Origin: Methylobacter sp.
GTDB taxonomy: Bacteria; Pseudomonadota; Gammaproteobacteria; Methylococcales; Methylomonadaceae
Assembly: GCF_023227905.1 (NCBI RefSeq)
Contig: NZ_JALOCF010000019.1
Location: 1 to 64,000, forward strand
Length of the DNA stretch: 64,000 nucleotides
Direction of reading: 5' to 3'
A program made the translations under genes and the position numbers. The notes below the pieces were generated by a model. That model made no database searches. It was not told the origin of the DNA and worked only from the letters and a program-made list of their open reading frames with translations. Positions 50,085 through 59,811 of this stretch are shown in pieces. Numbering within the stretch: the stretch's first letter is position 1; each line of letters begins with the position of its first letter.

Positions 50085-50678
50085 ATGATGCCAGGAAGAT
50101 TATCAATTGCGCCAATGATTCTTGTTGCGTTATTAATCAGCGACGGCGCCTTGGCGCGTGACGGCGGTCAACACGAAGACCGCTCGGCTGACGTCAGCGG
50201 GAGCGGTTCCGGCAGCGCCCGTGGGCGCGCTTTTAATGAGGGCCGCAAAAGCAATCCCGGTATTGGTCATAAACGCGCTTCCGGAGAAAGTCATGGAAAA
50301 TCTCGACAGCACAACCGTGACAGGGAAAGTCTCCTGATAGAATCCCCCTACTCCCGGCCGGAGTTCTATTACTGGCCTTATTATTCCTTTCAGCCCTATT
50401 ATTCTTCACCGTCTACGGTAACGCCTTTTAGCCCGCCTTCTTATATCGATCAAGGAACGGCACTTAGTGTGCCATCGTTCGGGCCGAACAGCGGGGACTA
50501 TTGCTCCAGCCCTGCCGGCTATTATCCCTATGTGCAGGAATGCCCGTCCGGATGGCGGAGAATTACTCCCCAGCCCATAGAGCAGCAGCCCGGCTATTGG
50601 TATTACTGCACTCATCCTTCGGGCTATTATCCTTATAACAGGGATTGTGCAACTATTTGGCGGAATGTTGTTCCTTAA
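50085..50678 (+). CDS. Secreted protein with two GYYPY-x3-C-type repeats
   Basis: 197 residues with a signal peptide (MILVALLISDGALA). The middle is charged and low in complexity; then an aromatic/proline-rich stretch; then two copies of a short Cys module, YCSSPAGYYPYVQECPSGW and YYCTHPSGYYPYNRDC, each likely held by a disulfide. The same module is in the 63217 protein. It is followed by a lipoprotein gene, as is that paralogue. I do not recognise a named family; envelope or cell-surface role inferred. Confidence 0.75.
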   Translation: MMPGRLSIAPMILVALLISDGALARDGGQHEDRSADVSGSGSGSARGRAFNEGRKSNPGIGHKRASGESHGKSRQHNRDRESLLIESPYSRPEFYYWPYYSFQPYYSSPSTVTPFSPPSYIDQGTALSVPSFGPNSGDYCSSPAGYYPYVQECPSGWRRITPQPIEQQPGYWYYCTHPSGYYPYNRDCATIWRNVVP

Positions 50679-50692
50679 CGGAGGTATATCAA

Positions 50693-51070
50693 ATGTTACA
50701 GATTCTGATAATTATAATTTCCGCTGTCTTGCTCAGCGCTTGCTCGACAATGCCGAGCGGCCCCAGTGTTTTAGTGCTGCCGAGCGCCGATAAAAACTTT
50801 GACCAGTTCCATAATGAAGACCTGCTATGCAGAAACCTTACCCATAAGCAGGTTGCGGCAGTGGAAGATGACATCGATTCCAAAGATGAAGCCCAACAAA
50901 GTTATGACATCGTCTATATCCAATGCATGTACAGCAAGGGACATCGAGTTCCCGTGCCGGGATTAATGTATGACATGGAACAAGAAGAATTGGATCAGCT
51001 CCCGCCGGATATGCCTGTACCTCCGGACATGCCCGCATCGCCTCAACCCACCAAACCGAAGCAACGTTAA
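50693..51070 (+). CDS. Lipoprotein, paralogue of the 63588 glycine-zipper lipoprotein but lacking the zipper
   Basis: 125 residues from the ATG at 50693 (GGAGGT seven bases upstream). Lipobox LLSACST. The stretches GPSVLVLPSADKNFDQFHNEDLLCR and YDIVYIQCMYSKGHRVPVPG match the 63588 protein (GPSVMVLPGSGLSFDQFRNDDAVCQ, YNVAYIQCMYSKGHKV). The glycine-zipper block between them is replaced by a short charged linker. The C-terminus is Pro-rich. Forms a pair with the upstream gene. Confidence 0.78.
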   Translation: MLQILIIIISAVLLSACSTMPSGPSVLVLPSADKNFDQFHNEDLLCRNLTHKQVAAVEDDIDSKDEAQQSYDIVYIQCMYSKGHRVPVPGLMYDMEQEELDQLPPDMPVPPDMPASPQPTKPKQR

Positions 51071-51071
51071 A

Positions 51072-54000
51072 TTAGCGTAAATCCTGCGCCAGCAAACCGG
51101 CATTGCCGCCTAAAGCGGCAGTGTTTACCGAGACTGTTTGCTCGATGGCGAAACGGCGCAGATAATCGGGTCCGCCCGCCTTCGGGCCAGTGCCGGAAAG
51201 CCCCGTGCCGCCAAAAGGCTGCGCGCCGACCACAGCGCCGATCATATTCCGGTTAACGTAGATATTGCCGACTTTTACGCCCTGCCGGATCGCATTAAAG
51301 GTGCTGTCTACCCGGGTATGCACGCCCAGTGTCAGGCCGTAGCCGGTCGCATTAACCGCATCAATGACTTGATCGAGTTCCGATTGGCGGTAGCGGATCA
51401 GGTGCAATACCGGACCGAACACTTCCCGGCTCAATTGCGATAAAGACTGTAGCTCTATCAGGCTGGGCGGGAAAAAACTGCCCTGCTCCAAACCGTCCGG
51501 CAGCGGCAGTTGGTAGAGCAATTGCGCCTGTTTCTGCATGGCTTGCAGATGTTCAGCCAATGGCGACAGCGCGGCATGATCGATAATCGGGCCTATGTCG
51601 GTTTGATAAACGCCGGGGTTGCCGACAGTTAGTTCCTGCATAACGCCGATCAGCATGGCGATGGTTTTATCGGCGATTTCCTCCGGAACGAACAAGGTCC
51701 GCAGCGCCGAGCAACGCTGCCCGACACTGTTGAACGCCGAAACAACCGCATCCTGCACCAGTTGTTCAAGCAACGCCGAGCTGTCGGCAATCAGCACATT
51801 CTGTCCGCCGGTTTCGGCAATCAGCGGCACGATCTTTTGATGATGCTCGGCTAATTGCCGGTTGATAAACTGCGCCGTTTCCGTGGAACCGGTAAAAACC
51901 ACGCCCGCAATTCTGGGATCAGGCAATAAATGCTCGCCAAACGAACGGCCGTCCACAGGCAAGAACTGCAACACCGATCCGGGGATGCCGGCTTGGTGCA
52001 GCAAGCGGACGCAATGCATCGCAGTTAATGCGGTCTGGCTAGCCGGTTTGGCGACGACCGTATTGCCGGCGACCAGCGCCGCAGCGATCTGGCCGACAAA
52101 AATGGCGATCGGGAAATTCCACGGGCTGATGCAGACATAGACGCCGCGTCCGTAATGGTAAAGCCAGTTCTCCTCGCCGGTGGGGCCGGGCAGCCGGATC
52201 GGCTTTCCGAACAACTCCAGCGCGGACTGGGCATAATAGCGGCAAAAATCGACCGCTTCCCTGACTTCCGCCAACGCATCTTTGATGGTCCGGCCGCCTT
52301 CCCGTACGCACAAGGAAACCAGCTCCAGCCGGTTTGCTTCCAGCAGATCGGCAGCCCGTTTCAAGCACTCGGCGCGTTGCGAAACAGGGCACAGCCGCCA
52401 GCTGACGAATGCTTCAGCGGCTTCGGTGACCGCTTCGCCAATAGCCGCCGGTTCTGCAAACGTTACCGTGCCGACCGTTAGCCGGTTATCGTAAGGGTTG
52501 ACGATAAGCCGCTCGTTGCCATCGCAGGGGCTGCCGTTGATTAACGGCATGGCCGTCCAGTGCATATCGGCCAACCCGTCCAGGGTTTGCTGCACCGATT
52601 CCAACTGCTCGGGGTCGGCCAAATTCAGCCCGGAGGAATTTGGCCGCTGTTCGCCGAATAAATCGCGAGGCAATACGATCATAGGATGACTGGGCGGTAT
52701 CTTTACCGCCGCTACCGGATCGCTGACCAGTACGTCGATGCTAATGTCCGACCGGCTGATTTGATTGATAAAAGATGTATTGGCGCCGTTTTCCAGCAAG
52801 CGTCTGACCAGGTAAGGCAGCAACTCATGATAAGCGCCGACCGGCGCATAAACGCGGCAAGGGATCTGCCAGTTCTGGACTTCGATGATTTCCCGGTAAA
52901 GGCTCTCGCCCATGCCGTGCAAGCGCTGAAATTCGTAACCCGGATGCTGCTGCCCGAGTTGATGGATCGCGGCAACCGTATGGGCGTTATGGCTGGCGAA
53001 CTGGGGATAAAAGACATCCGCCCTGGACAGAATAACCTGCGCGCAGGCCAGATAGGATAAATCGGTCGCCGACTTGCGGGCAAACACCGGGTAATCGGCC
53101 AGGCCGTTTTCCTGCGCCCGTTTAATTTCGCTGTCCCAGTATGCGCCTTTGACCAGACGCAAAGGAATCTTCCGGCGTCGGCCTTCGGCCAGTTTAGCCA
53201 GCCAGCGGATCACCGGCAGCGCCCTTTTTTGATAGGCCTGCACCGCTATGCCCAGCCCCGGCCAGCCGTCTAAATCGGGATGGTTGAAAACAGCGGCAAA
53301 AATATCCAAGGACATATCCAGGCGTTCGGACTCTTCCGCATCAACGGTAATCGCAATATTAGCCGCGCGCGCCGCCTGCGCCAAGGCCAGCAGTTTATCG
53401 CTTAACTCTTTGACGGCGCGGGCATGTTGCAATGGTTCGAAGCGGGGACATAAAGCGGATAATTTAATCGATAGGCCCGGATTGGCGTGAATATCGGCAG
53501 AGGCCGCATGTCCGGCCAATGCATCGATAGCCGCACGATAGGCATTGAAATAACGCTCCGCATCGGCCTTCGTCAGCGCCGCCTCGCCCAGCATATCGAA
53601 CGAATAGCGGAACACCGGGTCCTGCTCGCTGCGCTGAACGGCTTGCTGTATGGTCTCCGCAAAGACAAACTGCAAGGCCAGATGCTGCATGGCCTGCTTG
53701 ACTGCGGCGCGTATTAGCGGCGCGCCCATCCGGGCCAGCAGTTGGTCGAAGGCCGGAGAGCCATTATGCGTATGCGCTTCAAAGTCTCCGGCAAATAACA
53801 GCGCTCTGGTCGCCAAATTGACCAATAGAGAATCGCTGTGATGCAAATGGCTTTGCCAGTCGACGCCGCTGAGCTTTTCCTGTAACAGCAGGTCTTGCGT
53901 ACGGCTGTCGGGAATGCGCAGCAGGGCTTCGGCAATACCCATTAAAATAATGCCTTCACGGGAGGTGAGCTGATATTCCTCAAGAAAGGCTTCAATCGCG

Positions 54001-54281
54001 GATTGCTGATGTTTTTTTGCCCTGACTGCGGAAGCCAGCGTTCTGGCGCACTCGGTTATCGAAGCCGGGTCGTAACCGTTTAATGCCGATATATTCAACA
54101 ATGGCGCGAATTGCAGTTGCTGTCCGCCCCGCCTTTCATTGAAAGGCCGGGGAGAGGGCTTTCTGAAAAGCGCAAACCGCGCCCATACGCAATACAGTAA
54201 TTCGCTGATAAGGCTTTTTTCATCGGCTAAATGCGCCTGATGAATTATTTTTCGTAATTCGGCTAAAGATTTTTGAGTCAT
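51072..54281 (-). CDS. putA: Bifunctional proline dehydrogenase / P5C dehydrogenase
   Basis: About 1069 residues. The N-terminal FAD-dependent proline dehydrogenase barrel (VDAEESERLDMSLDIF, LVKGAYWDSEIKRAQ) is followed by NAD-dependent glutamate-semialdehyde dehydrogenase (ETGGQNVLIADSSAL, catalytic Cys in GQRCSALR). It converts proline to glutamate with substrate channelling. It lacks the N-terminal ribbon-helix-helix of trifunctional PutA, so it should not repress its own gene. The start is an ATG at 54281 or 54296; both have a GGGG-type site about nine bases upstream. Confidence 0.95.
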   Translation of the reverse strand: MTQKSLAELRKIIHQAHLADEKSLISELLYCVWARFALFRKPSPRPFNERRGGQQLQFAPLLNISALNGYDPASITECARTLASAVRAKKHQQSAIEAFLEEYQLTSREGIILMGIAEALLRIPDSRTQDLLLQEKLSGVDWQSHLHHSDSLLVNLATRALLFAGDFEAHTHNGSPAFDQLLARMGAPLIRAAVKQAMQHLALQFVFAETIQQAVQRSEQDPVFRYSFDMLGEAALTKADAERYFNAYRAAIDALAGHAASADIHANPGLSIKLSALCPRFEPLQHARAVKELSDKLLALAQAARAANIAITVDAEESERLDMSLDIFAAVFNHPDLDGWPGLGIAVQAYQKRALPVIRWLAKLAEGRRRKIPLRLVKGAYWDSEIKRAQENGLADYPVFARKSATDLSYLACAQVILSRADVFYPQFASHNAHTVAAIHQLGQQHPGYEFQRLHGMGESLYREIIEVQNWQIPCRVYAPVGAYHELLPYLVRRLLENGANTSFINQISRSDISIDVLVSDPVAAVKIPPSHPMIVLPRDLFGEQRPNSSGLNLADPEQLESVQQTLDGLADMHWTAMPLINGSPCDGNERLIVNPYDNRLTVGTVTFAEPAAIGEAVTEAAEAFVSWRLCPVSQRAECLKRAADLLEANRLELVSLCVREGGRTIKDALAEVREAVDFCRYYAQSALELFGKPIRLPGPTGEENWLYHYGRGVYVCISPWNFPIAIFVGQIAAALVAGNTVVAKPASQTALTAMHCVRLLHQAGIPGSVLQFLPVDGRSFGEHLLPDPRIAGVVFTGSTETAQFINRQLAEHHQKIVPLIAETGGQNVLIADSSALLEQLVQDAVVSAFNSVGQRCSALRTLFVPEEIADKTIAMLIGVMQELTVGNPGVYQTDIGPIIDHAALSPLAEHLQAMQKQAQLLYQLPLPDGLEQGSFFPPSLIELQSLSQLSREVFGPVLHLIRYRQSELDQVIDAVNATGYGLTLGVHTRVDSTFNAIRQGVKVGNIYVNRNMIGAVVGAQPFGGTGLSGTGPKAGGPDYLRRFAIEQTVSVNTAALGGNAGLLAQDLR

Positions 54282-54824
54282 AGAGCTTAACCCCATCAGC
54301 AAGAATCCCCGGTTTCTTGGCAGACCCTCTTAAAAACCGGAAATTGGATCAAAAAAGTAGTCCGATCAATTGCTTTCATTGTTCCATAGCGGTCAAGCAA
54401 GTCAATCCCTTTTGTTGCCGCTTTGCCAAACCCAGTTAATCAGCGTCCAAAGAGCCTTTCGCCGGCATAAGAATTAATCGTCGATGTGATGCCCGTCACA
54501 GAAAAAACATGACCCACGAAGCCAATAGTCAGATCTGTCTGGCCGTTAAAGGTAAACCAAAGCTTTTTAAAGCCGGATTTTTGTGGCTCTTGTCGGTAAT
54601 GAGCCGCACCAGCTAAGCGGAAGCTCATGCGTGGATAAGTAATAGTACCTATTGAACGAGAAATTAAAGTCTTTATTCTGTTTTGTATATTTGCTTTTTT
54701 AACTTTCTAAAATTCAGATCCTGTTGTAGCTTCCGTTTTTCTTAACAGCACATGGAGTGAAAGCTGCTTTAAGCCATCCTGAAAATGGCGTAACTTGTTC
54801 ACCTTTGATTCCTATACCCGACAA
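54282..54824. other. Intergenic region upstream of the sensor kinase
   Basis: 543 bases between divergent putA and the sensor kinase. A 62-codon minus-strand frame (54440-54628) could be a small protein, but there is no support. A candidate plus-strand promoter lies at 54652-54679. Confidence 0.4.
54652..54679 (+). promoter_or_regulatory. Candidate promoter of the sensor kinase
   Basis: TTGAAC (54652-54657), 16-base spacer and TATTCT (54674-54679). About 145 bases before the start codon. Sequence match only. Confidence 0.3.
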
Positions 54825-57800
54825 ATGCAGCCACTTATTGATTTTTTTGGGATTAACGATTTCACCCCGCATGGTTATTGCCTGTCGTGGAAGCCGCTCT
54901 TGCTTTGGCTTCACGTCATCTCAGACGTGCTAATCACGCTCGCCTATTATTCCATCCCCCTGACTCTGGTCCACTTCATTCGGCAGCGTAAGGATTTTCC
55001 CTATCCGTGGCTGGCCGTCATGTTTGCCGGATTTATTATCGCTTGCGGCACCACGCATTTACTGTCGGCTATCACGATCTGGACGCCCTTGTATTGGCTG
55101 GACGGCTTTTTTAAAGCCCTAACGGCAATTGCATCGGTCTCTACCGCTGTACTGATGATATGGGTAATCCCCCGCGCTTTATCCTTGCCCAGCGTCGCTC
55201 AACTGCAAACTGAAATACAAAAAAGAAAACAAACAGAAGAGGCGTTGCGGGAAAGTGAATATCGCTGGAAATTTGCCATTGAGGGCTCCGGCGACGGCGT
55301 ATGGGACTGGGATATTGTCTCCGATGAGATCAAATATCCGTCGGGGCGTTGGAAAGAGATGCTGGGGGTATGCGGAAAACGAAACCCTACTCAACAAGAG
55401 CTTTTAAATCTTGTTCATCCCGATGACCAGTCCGGCTTTATACAAGCAATACAAGCCTATCTGGGTGAAAAGTCAGTCATTTTTGTCGTTGAACATCGCT
55501 TGCGCTACAAGGATGGGAGTTACAAATGGGTTCTGACACGCGGCATGGTGGTTAGCCGTGCCGAAGACGGCAGTCCTTTGCGCATGATCGGCACGCATCA
55601 AGATATTTCCGTTCGTAAACGCGCGGAAGAGGCGCTACGGCAAAACCAGAAGAAACTGCAAGAAGCGCAACGGATCGCACATGTGGGCAGCTGGCAACTG
55701 GACGTAACGGCTAACCATATCATCTGGTCGGAGGAACTTTACCGCATATTGGGTTTAAACCCAGGGCTACCGCCACCGGATTGCACAGAGAACTCCCGGT
55801 TATTCACTCCTGAGAGCTGGAAACGGTTGAGTACTGCTCTGTCCCGCATACAGAAAACGGGGATTCCCTATGAACTGGAGCTTGAAATAGTCAGAGCGGA
55901 CGGAATACACGGTTGGATATTGGCACGCGGGGAAGCCATCCGCAACGACAGTGGGGCCATTGACCGTCTTCATGGCGTGGCGCTGGATATCACCGAGCGC
56001 AAACAAATGGAGGAGAGACTGCGCGACAGTGATGCTTTTAATGCCAGCATACTTAACTCATTGACCGCACATATCGCGGTGCTGGATGCGCAGGGCGTTA
56101 TTGTTAGTGTTAACAACGCATGGCGGCAATTTGCAAAAGAAAACGGCTTACCGGAATCCGGGCAGGATCTGCTGGGCTTTAACTATCTGGACGCATGTAA
56201 AAACGCCTCTGATCAACCGTGCGGCGATGAGACAAGCACCGCTCAAACAGGTATTGCCGAGGTGCTGGAGGGTAAACTGAACATATTTCATTTAGAATAC
56301 CCGTGCCACTCGTCCAATCAGCAGCGCTGGTTTAATATGACCGTATTGCCATTGCAAGGTTCCCGCCGCGGGGTTGTGGTTAGTCATGAAAACATCACCG
56401 AGCGCAAATTGATGGAAAATCAGCTCAAAGCCAGTGAGGAGAAATTCCGTTCGATTATTGAAGCGACCCCGGTGCCGATAGTGCTGAATGATGAACAGTT
56501 AAACATTACCTTCCTGAATCCGGCATTCATACAAACCTTCGGCTACAACATAGATGACGTCCCCACTCTGGCAGACTGGTTTTCGAAAGCCATTCCTGAT
56601 CTTGACTATCGCCATTGGTTCGAAACTACCTGGCAAACCTCACTGGAAAAAGCCAGGCAGGAACATTCCGACTTTTCGCCTTTAGAGCTGGCTGTTTGCT
56701 GCAAAAACCAGCACATTAAAACCGTGTTGGCGAGCGCAGCGGCGATTCACCGCGATTTTACAGGCGAACATCTGGTGATCCTGTACGACATTACTCGCCG
56801 CAAACAGATTGAAGCCAAACTCAACGCCATTTTCGACGCCTCGGTGGAAGGCATTATCACTTATGACACATTCTGCATCATCGAATCGGCGAATGCCGCC
56901 GTGGAAACCATTTTCGGCTATCAACCGGAAGAACTGGTTGGATGCAGTGTTTGCAAACTGATGCCCTCATACTGTAATTTACTTAAAACAGTGAACGGCC
57001 AGATTCAGGAGATTGAAGGCCTGCACAAAAACGGTTCCGTGGTGCCGTTGGATCTGTCCGTAGCGGAATATTCAATTAATGATACCCATTATTTTACCGG
57101 CATTGTGCGCGACGTCAGCCTGCGCAAACGCCGGGAGCAGCAAGATAAGGAACATCTGGACGAACTCGCCCATGTCACGCGCCTTGGGCTGATGGGCGAA
57201 ATGGCGTCCGGCATCGCGCATGAGGTCAACCAGCCCCTGTCCGCGATTTCCAGCTATACGCAGGTCAGTTTAAACCTGATCAATACTGAAACCCCCGATC
57301 TGGTAAGGCTTATCGAGATTCTGCACAAAACCCAGCAGCAGGCTTTACGGGCGGGACGGATCATTCATCGCATGAGGGAATTCGTCAAATCCCACACCCA
57401 ACATCGTTCGGCCGCCGACGTTAATGCATTGATTCACAACTCTGTCGATCTTTGTCTGGCTGAAATTAAACAAAACCATATAAAACTGACATTTACGCTG
57501 GAAAACAACCTGCCGCCCATTTATGTCGATCAGATACAAATTGAGCAGGTCATTATAAATTTGGTCAGGAACAGCGTTGATGTCTTAAAAGAATTATCCG
57601 TGGAGCAACAACGCCAGTTATCTATCCATAGCCGGCTGACGCTCAATGACAGCATACAGGTCAGGGTCAAAGATAACGGACCGGGGCTTGACAAAGACCA
57701 ACAGCAAAAGGTACTGACGCCTTTTTACACCACCAAAGCGGACGGCATGGGCATGGGGCTGTCGATCACTCGTTCCATTATCGAAGCCCATGATGGAGCG

Positions 57801-57914
57801 CTGCATTTCAATAGCCAACCCGGAAAAGGCACTTCTTTCTATTTCACGCTGCCAGCGCAGAAAAATCCTGATCGGGGTTTACAGCATAGTCAGGCCATAG
57901 CGACCCATTATTGA
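54825..57914 (+). CDS. PAS sensor histidine kinase with ethylene-receptor-like membrane domain
   Basis: 1029 residues from the ATG at 54825. The N-terminal three-helix domain (about 25-120) matches the copper-binding ethylene domain of plant ETR1 in exact register: Asp34, Tyr41, Ile44, Pro45, Ile71, Cys74 and His78 correspond to ETR1 D25, Y32, I35, P36, I62, C65 and H69. About five PAS domains follow (from about 155 to 785), several ending in DIT/DIS-xRK linkers, then a HisKA domain with phospho-acceptor His799 (IAHEVNQPLSAI) and a HATPase (NLVRNSVDVL; VKDNGPGLD; GMGMGLSITRSIIEAHDG). No receiver domain and no adjacent response regulator. It should autophosphorylate in response to a ligand at the membrane or PAS signals. 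The ribosome site is weak. Confidence 0.9.
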   Translation: MQPLIDFFGINDFTPHGYCLSWKPLLLWLHVISDVLITLAYYSIPLTLVHFIRQRKDFPYPWLAVMFAGFIIACGTTHLLSAITIWTPLYWLDGFFKALTAIASVSTAVLMIWVIPRALSLPSVAQLQTEIQKRKQTEEALRESEYRWKFAIEGSGDGVWDWDIVSDEIKYPSGRWKEMLGVCGKRNPTQQELLNLVHPDDQSGFIQAIQAYLGEKSVIFVVEHRLRYKDGSYKWVLTRGMVVSRAEDGSPLRMIGTHQDISVRKRAEEALRQNQKKLQEAQRIAHVGSWQLDVTANHIIWSEELYRILGLNPGLPPPDCTENSRLFTPESWKRLSTALSRIQKTGIPYELELEIVRADGIHGWILARGEAIRNDSGAIDRLHGVALDITERKQMEERLRDSDAFNASILNSLTAHIAVLDAQGVIVSVNNAWRQFAKENGLPESGQDLLGFNYLDACKNASDQPCGDETSTAQTGIAEVLEGKLNIFHLEYPCHSSNQQRWFNMTVLPLQGSRRGVVVSHENITERKLMENQLKASEEKFRSIIEATPVPIVLNDEQLNITFLNPAFIQTFGYNIDDVPTLADWFSKAIPDLDYRHWFETTWQTSLEKARQEHSDFSPLELAVCCKNQHIKTVLASAAAIHRDFTGEHLVILYDITRRKQIEAKLNAIFDASVEGIITYDTFCIIESANAAVETIFGYQPEELVGCSVCKLMPSYCNLLKTVNGQIQEIEGLHKNGSVVPLDLSVAEYSINDTHYFTGIVRDVSLRKRREQQDKEHLDELAHVTRLGLMGEMASGIAHEVNQPLSAISSYTQVSLNLINTETPDLVRLIEILHKTQQQALRAGRIIHRMREFVKSHTQHRSAADVNALIHNSVDLCLAEIKQNHIKLTFTLENNLPPIYVDQIQIEQVIINLVRNSVDVLKELSVEQQRQLSIHSRLTLNDSIQVRVKDNGPGLDKDQQQKVLTPFYTTKADGMGMGLSITRSIIEAHDGALHFNSQPGKGTSFYFTLPAQKNPDRGLQHSQAIATHY

Positions 57915-59131
57915 AACCGAAGCGCTTCGATGGGCTTGAGGTTGGCGGCCTTGCGTGCCGGATAGAAGCCGAAGAATACGCCGACCGCAACGGCTACGCC
58001 GAAAGCGAGCACTACCGAACTGAGCGTTACGACGACTAACGCGTCATTGAAATGGCTGAAAAAATAAGCACTGGCAATGCCCAGCATCACGCCGATAAGG
58101 CTTCCGGCCAGCGAGATCATCACCGCCTCAAAAAGAAATTGCAGCAGGATATCGCGCTGTCTCGCGCCTATCGCCATGCGGATGCCGATTTCGCGGGTTC
58201 TTTCGGTAACCGAAACCAGCATGATATTCATGATGCCGATGCCGCCGACCAGCAGCGACACCGACGCGATCGCCCCGAGCATCGTCGCCATGGCCTTGGT
58301 GGTGCCGGCAGCGGCTTGCGTTACTGCGGTGAGATTGCGGACCGTAAAGTCGTCTTCCTGCCTTTCGTTGATTCTGTGTCTTGCCCTGAGCAATTCGTTG
58401 ATGCCCTGTTCGGCTCTGTCCATGACTTCGGCTGATTTGGCCTTGACCATGATGAAGCGCACCATGCCGGGAAATTCGGTACCGAACAATTGGCGCTGAG
58501 CGGTGGTAATGGGGATAAACACGGTATCGTCCTGATCCCGTCCATCCAGGCTTTGGCCTTTCGGCGCCAGAACGCCCAGCACCAGAAACGGGCTGTTTTT
58601 CACCCTGACCATTTTGCCGACCGGGTTTTCATCGCCGAAAAGGTTGCGCACCACGGTTTGGCCCATCAACAGCACCCGGGTTGCCGAACGCACGTCGCTG
58701 TCGCTGAAGGCTTCCCCCGAACTGACCGTCCATTCGCGAACATCGAGAAAAGCGGGCGTGGTTCCCGATACCAGCGTGCTCCAGTTGCTCGCCGCGTAAA
58801 TCAGTTGGGCGGTATTTGAAAAGGTGGGCGCGACCGCGGCGATTTCAGGTAATTCACTGATCGCTTGGGCATCGTCCAAGGTCAGCGTCGGCACCGTACC
58901 GGAACCTTGCCGCAAGCCTCCCGCCGTTGTTGAGCCCGAAAGCACGATAAACAGGTTGCTACCCATCGAGGCGATGGATTCGTTGACCATTAGTTGCGCG
59001 CCCTGCCCGATCGCCAGCATCATGATTACCGCGCCGACGCCGAACACCATGCCCAGCATGGTTAGCGAAGTGCGCAACCGATTCGCGCGCATCGCCGCCC
59101 AGCCTTCTCCCAACAATGCGCCGATGATCAT
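57908..59131 (-). CDS. MacB-type ABC transporter permease
   Basis: 407 residues. One N-terminal membrane helix (RTSLTMLGMVFGVGAVIMMLAIG), a large periplasmic MacB-PCD domain and three C-terminal helices with the FtsX-like core (MNIMLVSVTERTREIGIRMAIGA). This is MacB with the ATPase encoded separately. Mechanotransmission type: ATP use drives conformational change that pushes substrate from the periplasm out through TolC. Overlaps the ATPase gene by four bases; its stop overlaps that of the convergent kinase gene. Confidence 0.92.
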   Translation of the reverse strand: MIIGALLGEGWAAMRANRLRTSLTMLGMVFGVGAVIMMLAIGQGAQLMVNESIASMGSNLFIVLSGSTTAGGLRQGSGTVPTLTLDDAQAISELPEIAAVAPTFSNTAQLIYAASNWSTLVSGTTPAFLDVREWTVSSGEAFSDSDVRSATRVLLMGQTVVRNLFGDENPVGKMVRVKNSPFLVLGVLAPKGQSLDGRDQDDTVFIPITTAQRQLFGTEFPGMVRFIMVKAKSAEVMDRAEQGINELLRARHRINERQEDDFTVRNLTAVTQAAAGTTKAMATMLGAIASVSLLVGGIGIMNIMLVSVTERTREIGIRMAIGARQRDILLQFLFEAVMISLAGSLIGVMLGIASAYFFSHFNDALVVVTLSSVVLAFGVAVAVGVFFGFYPARKAANLKPIEALRFQ

Positions 59132-59811
59132 GACGGCTGATCGCTGGCGATTCGGCCGTCGACCACGCGGATCAAGCGTTTGGCGTGGGCGGCTATATCG
59201 GCTTCATGAGTGACCAGAATAATCGTGATGTTATGGTCTTCATTCAAGACGTGGAAAATTTTCATGATGTCCTCGCCGGTTTGGGTATCGAGATTGCCGG
59301 TCGGCTCGTCCGCCAAGATCAGTTTAGGGTCGGTGACCAATGCCCTGGCGATGGCCACGCGCTGCTGTTGCCCGCCCGACAATTGGTTCGGCTTGCGCTC
59401 GCCGAATCCAGCCAGGCCGATCCGGTCCAGCATCAGCAACGCTTTTTCGCGCCGCTCGGCCTTGCTCTTGCCGGCATAAAGCAGCGGCAAACCGATATTG
59501 TCCAGAATCGAGCTTCTCGGCAACAAATTGAAGCCCTGAAAAACGAATCCGATCAGACGGTTTCTTAGCAATGCCAGCTCGTCCGCGTTTAAAGCGGCGG
59601 TGTCCCTGCCCTCCAGATAATAATGGCCGCCTGTTGGGGTATCCAGACAGCCTAGAATATTCATCAGCGTCGATTTCCCTGAGCCGGAATGTCCCATGAT
59701 CGCAACGAACTCGCCGCTGTCGATGCTGAAATTAATATCCTTGAGCACCGGCATGTTTTCCAGATAATATTTGGACAGCCCGCTGACGCTGATCAAAGGG
59801 CCTTCCATCAA
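59128..59811 (-). CDS. MacB-type ABC transporter ATPase
   Basis: 227 residues. Walker A GHSGSGKST, Q-loop FVFQGFNLLPR, signature LSGGQQQR, Walker B LILADEPTGNLD and H-loop LVTHE. The LolD/MacB-type subfamily. Coupled by four-base overlaps to the adaptor upstream and the permease downstream. Confidence 0.94.
   Translation of the reverse strand: MMEGPLISVSGLSKYYLENMPVLKDINFSIDSGEFVAIMGHSGSGKSTLMNILGCLDTPTGGHYYLEGRDTAALNADELALLRNRLIGFVFQGFNLLPRSSILDNIGLPLLYAGKSKAERREKALLMLDRIGLAGFGERKPNQLSGGQQQRVAIARALVTDPKLILADEPTGNLDTQTGEDIMKIFHVLNEDHNITIILVTHEADIAAHAKRLIRVVDGRIASDQPS

Noticed and set aside
54440..54628. 62-codon minus-strand frame upstream of the sensor kinase
   Set aside because: Possible small protein, but there is no ribosome site or known similarity.
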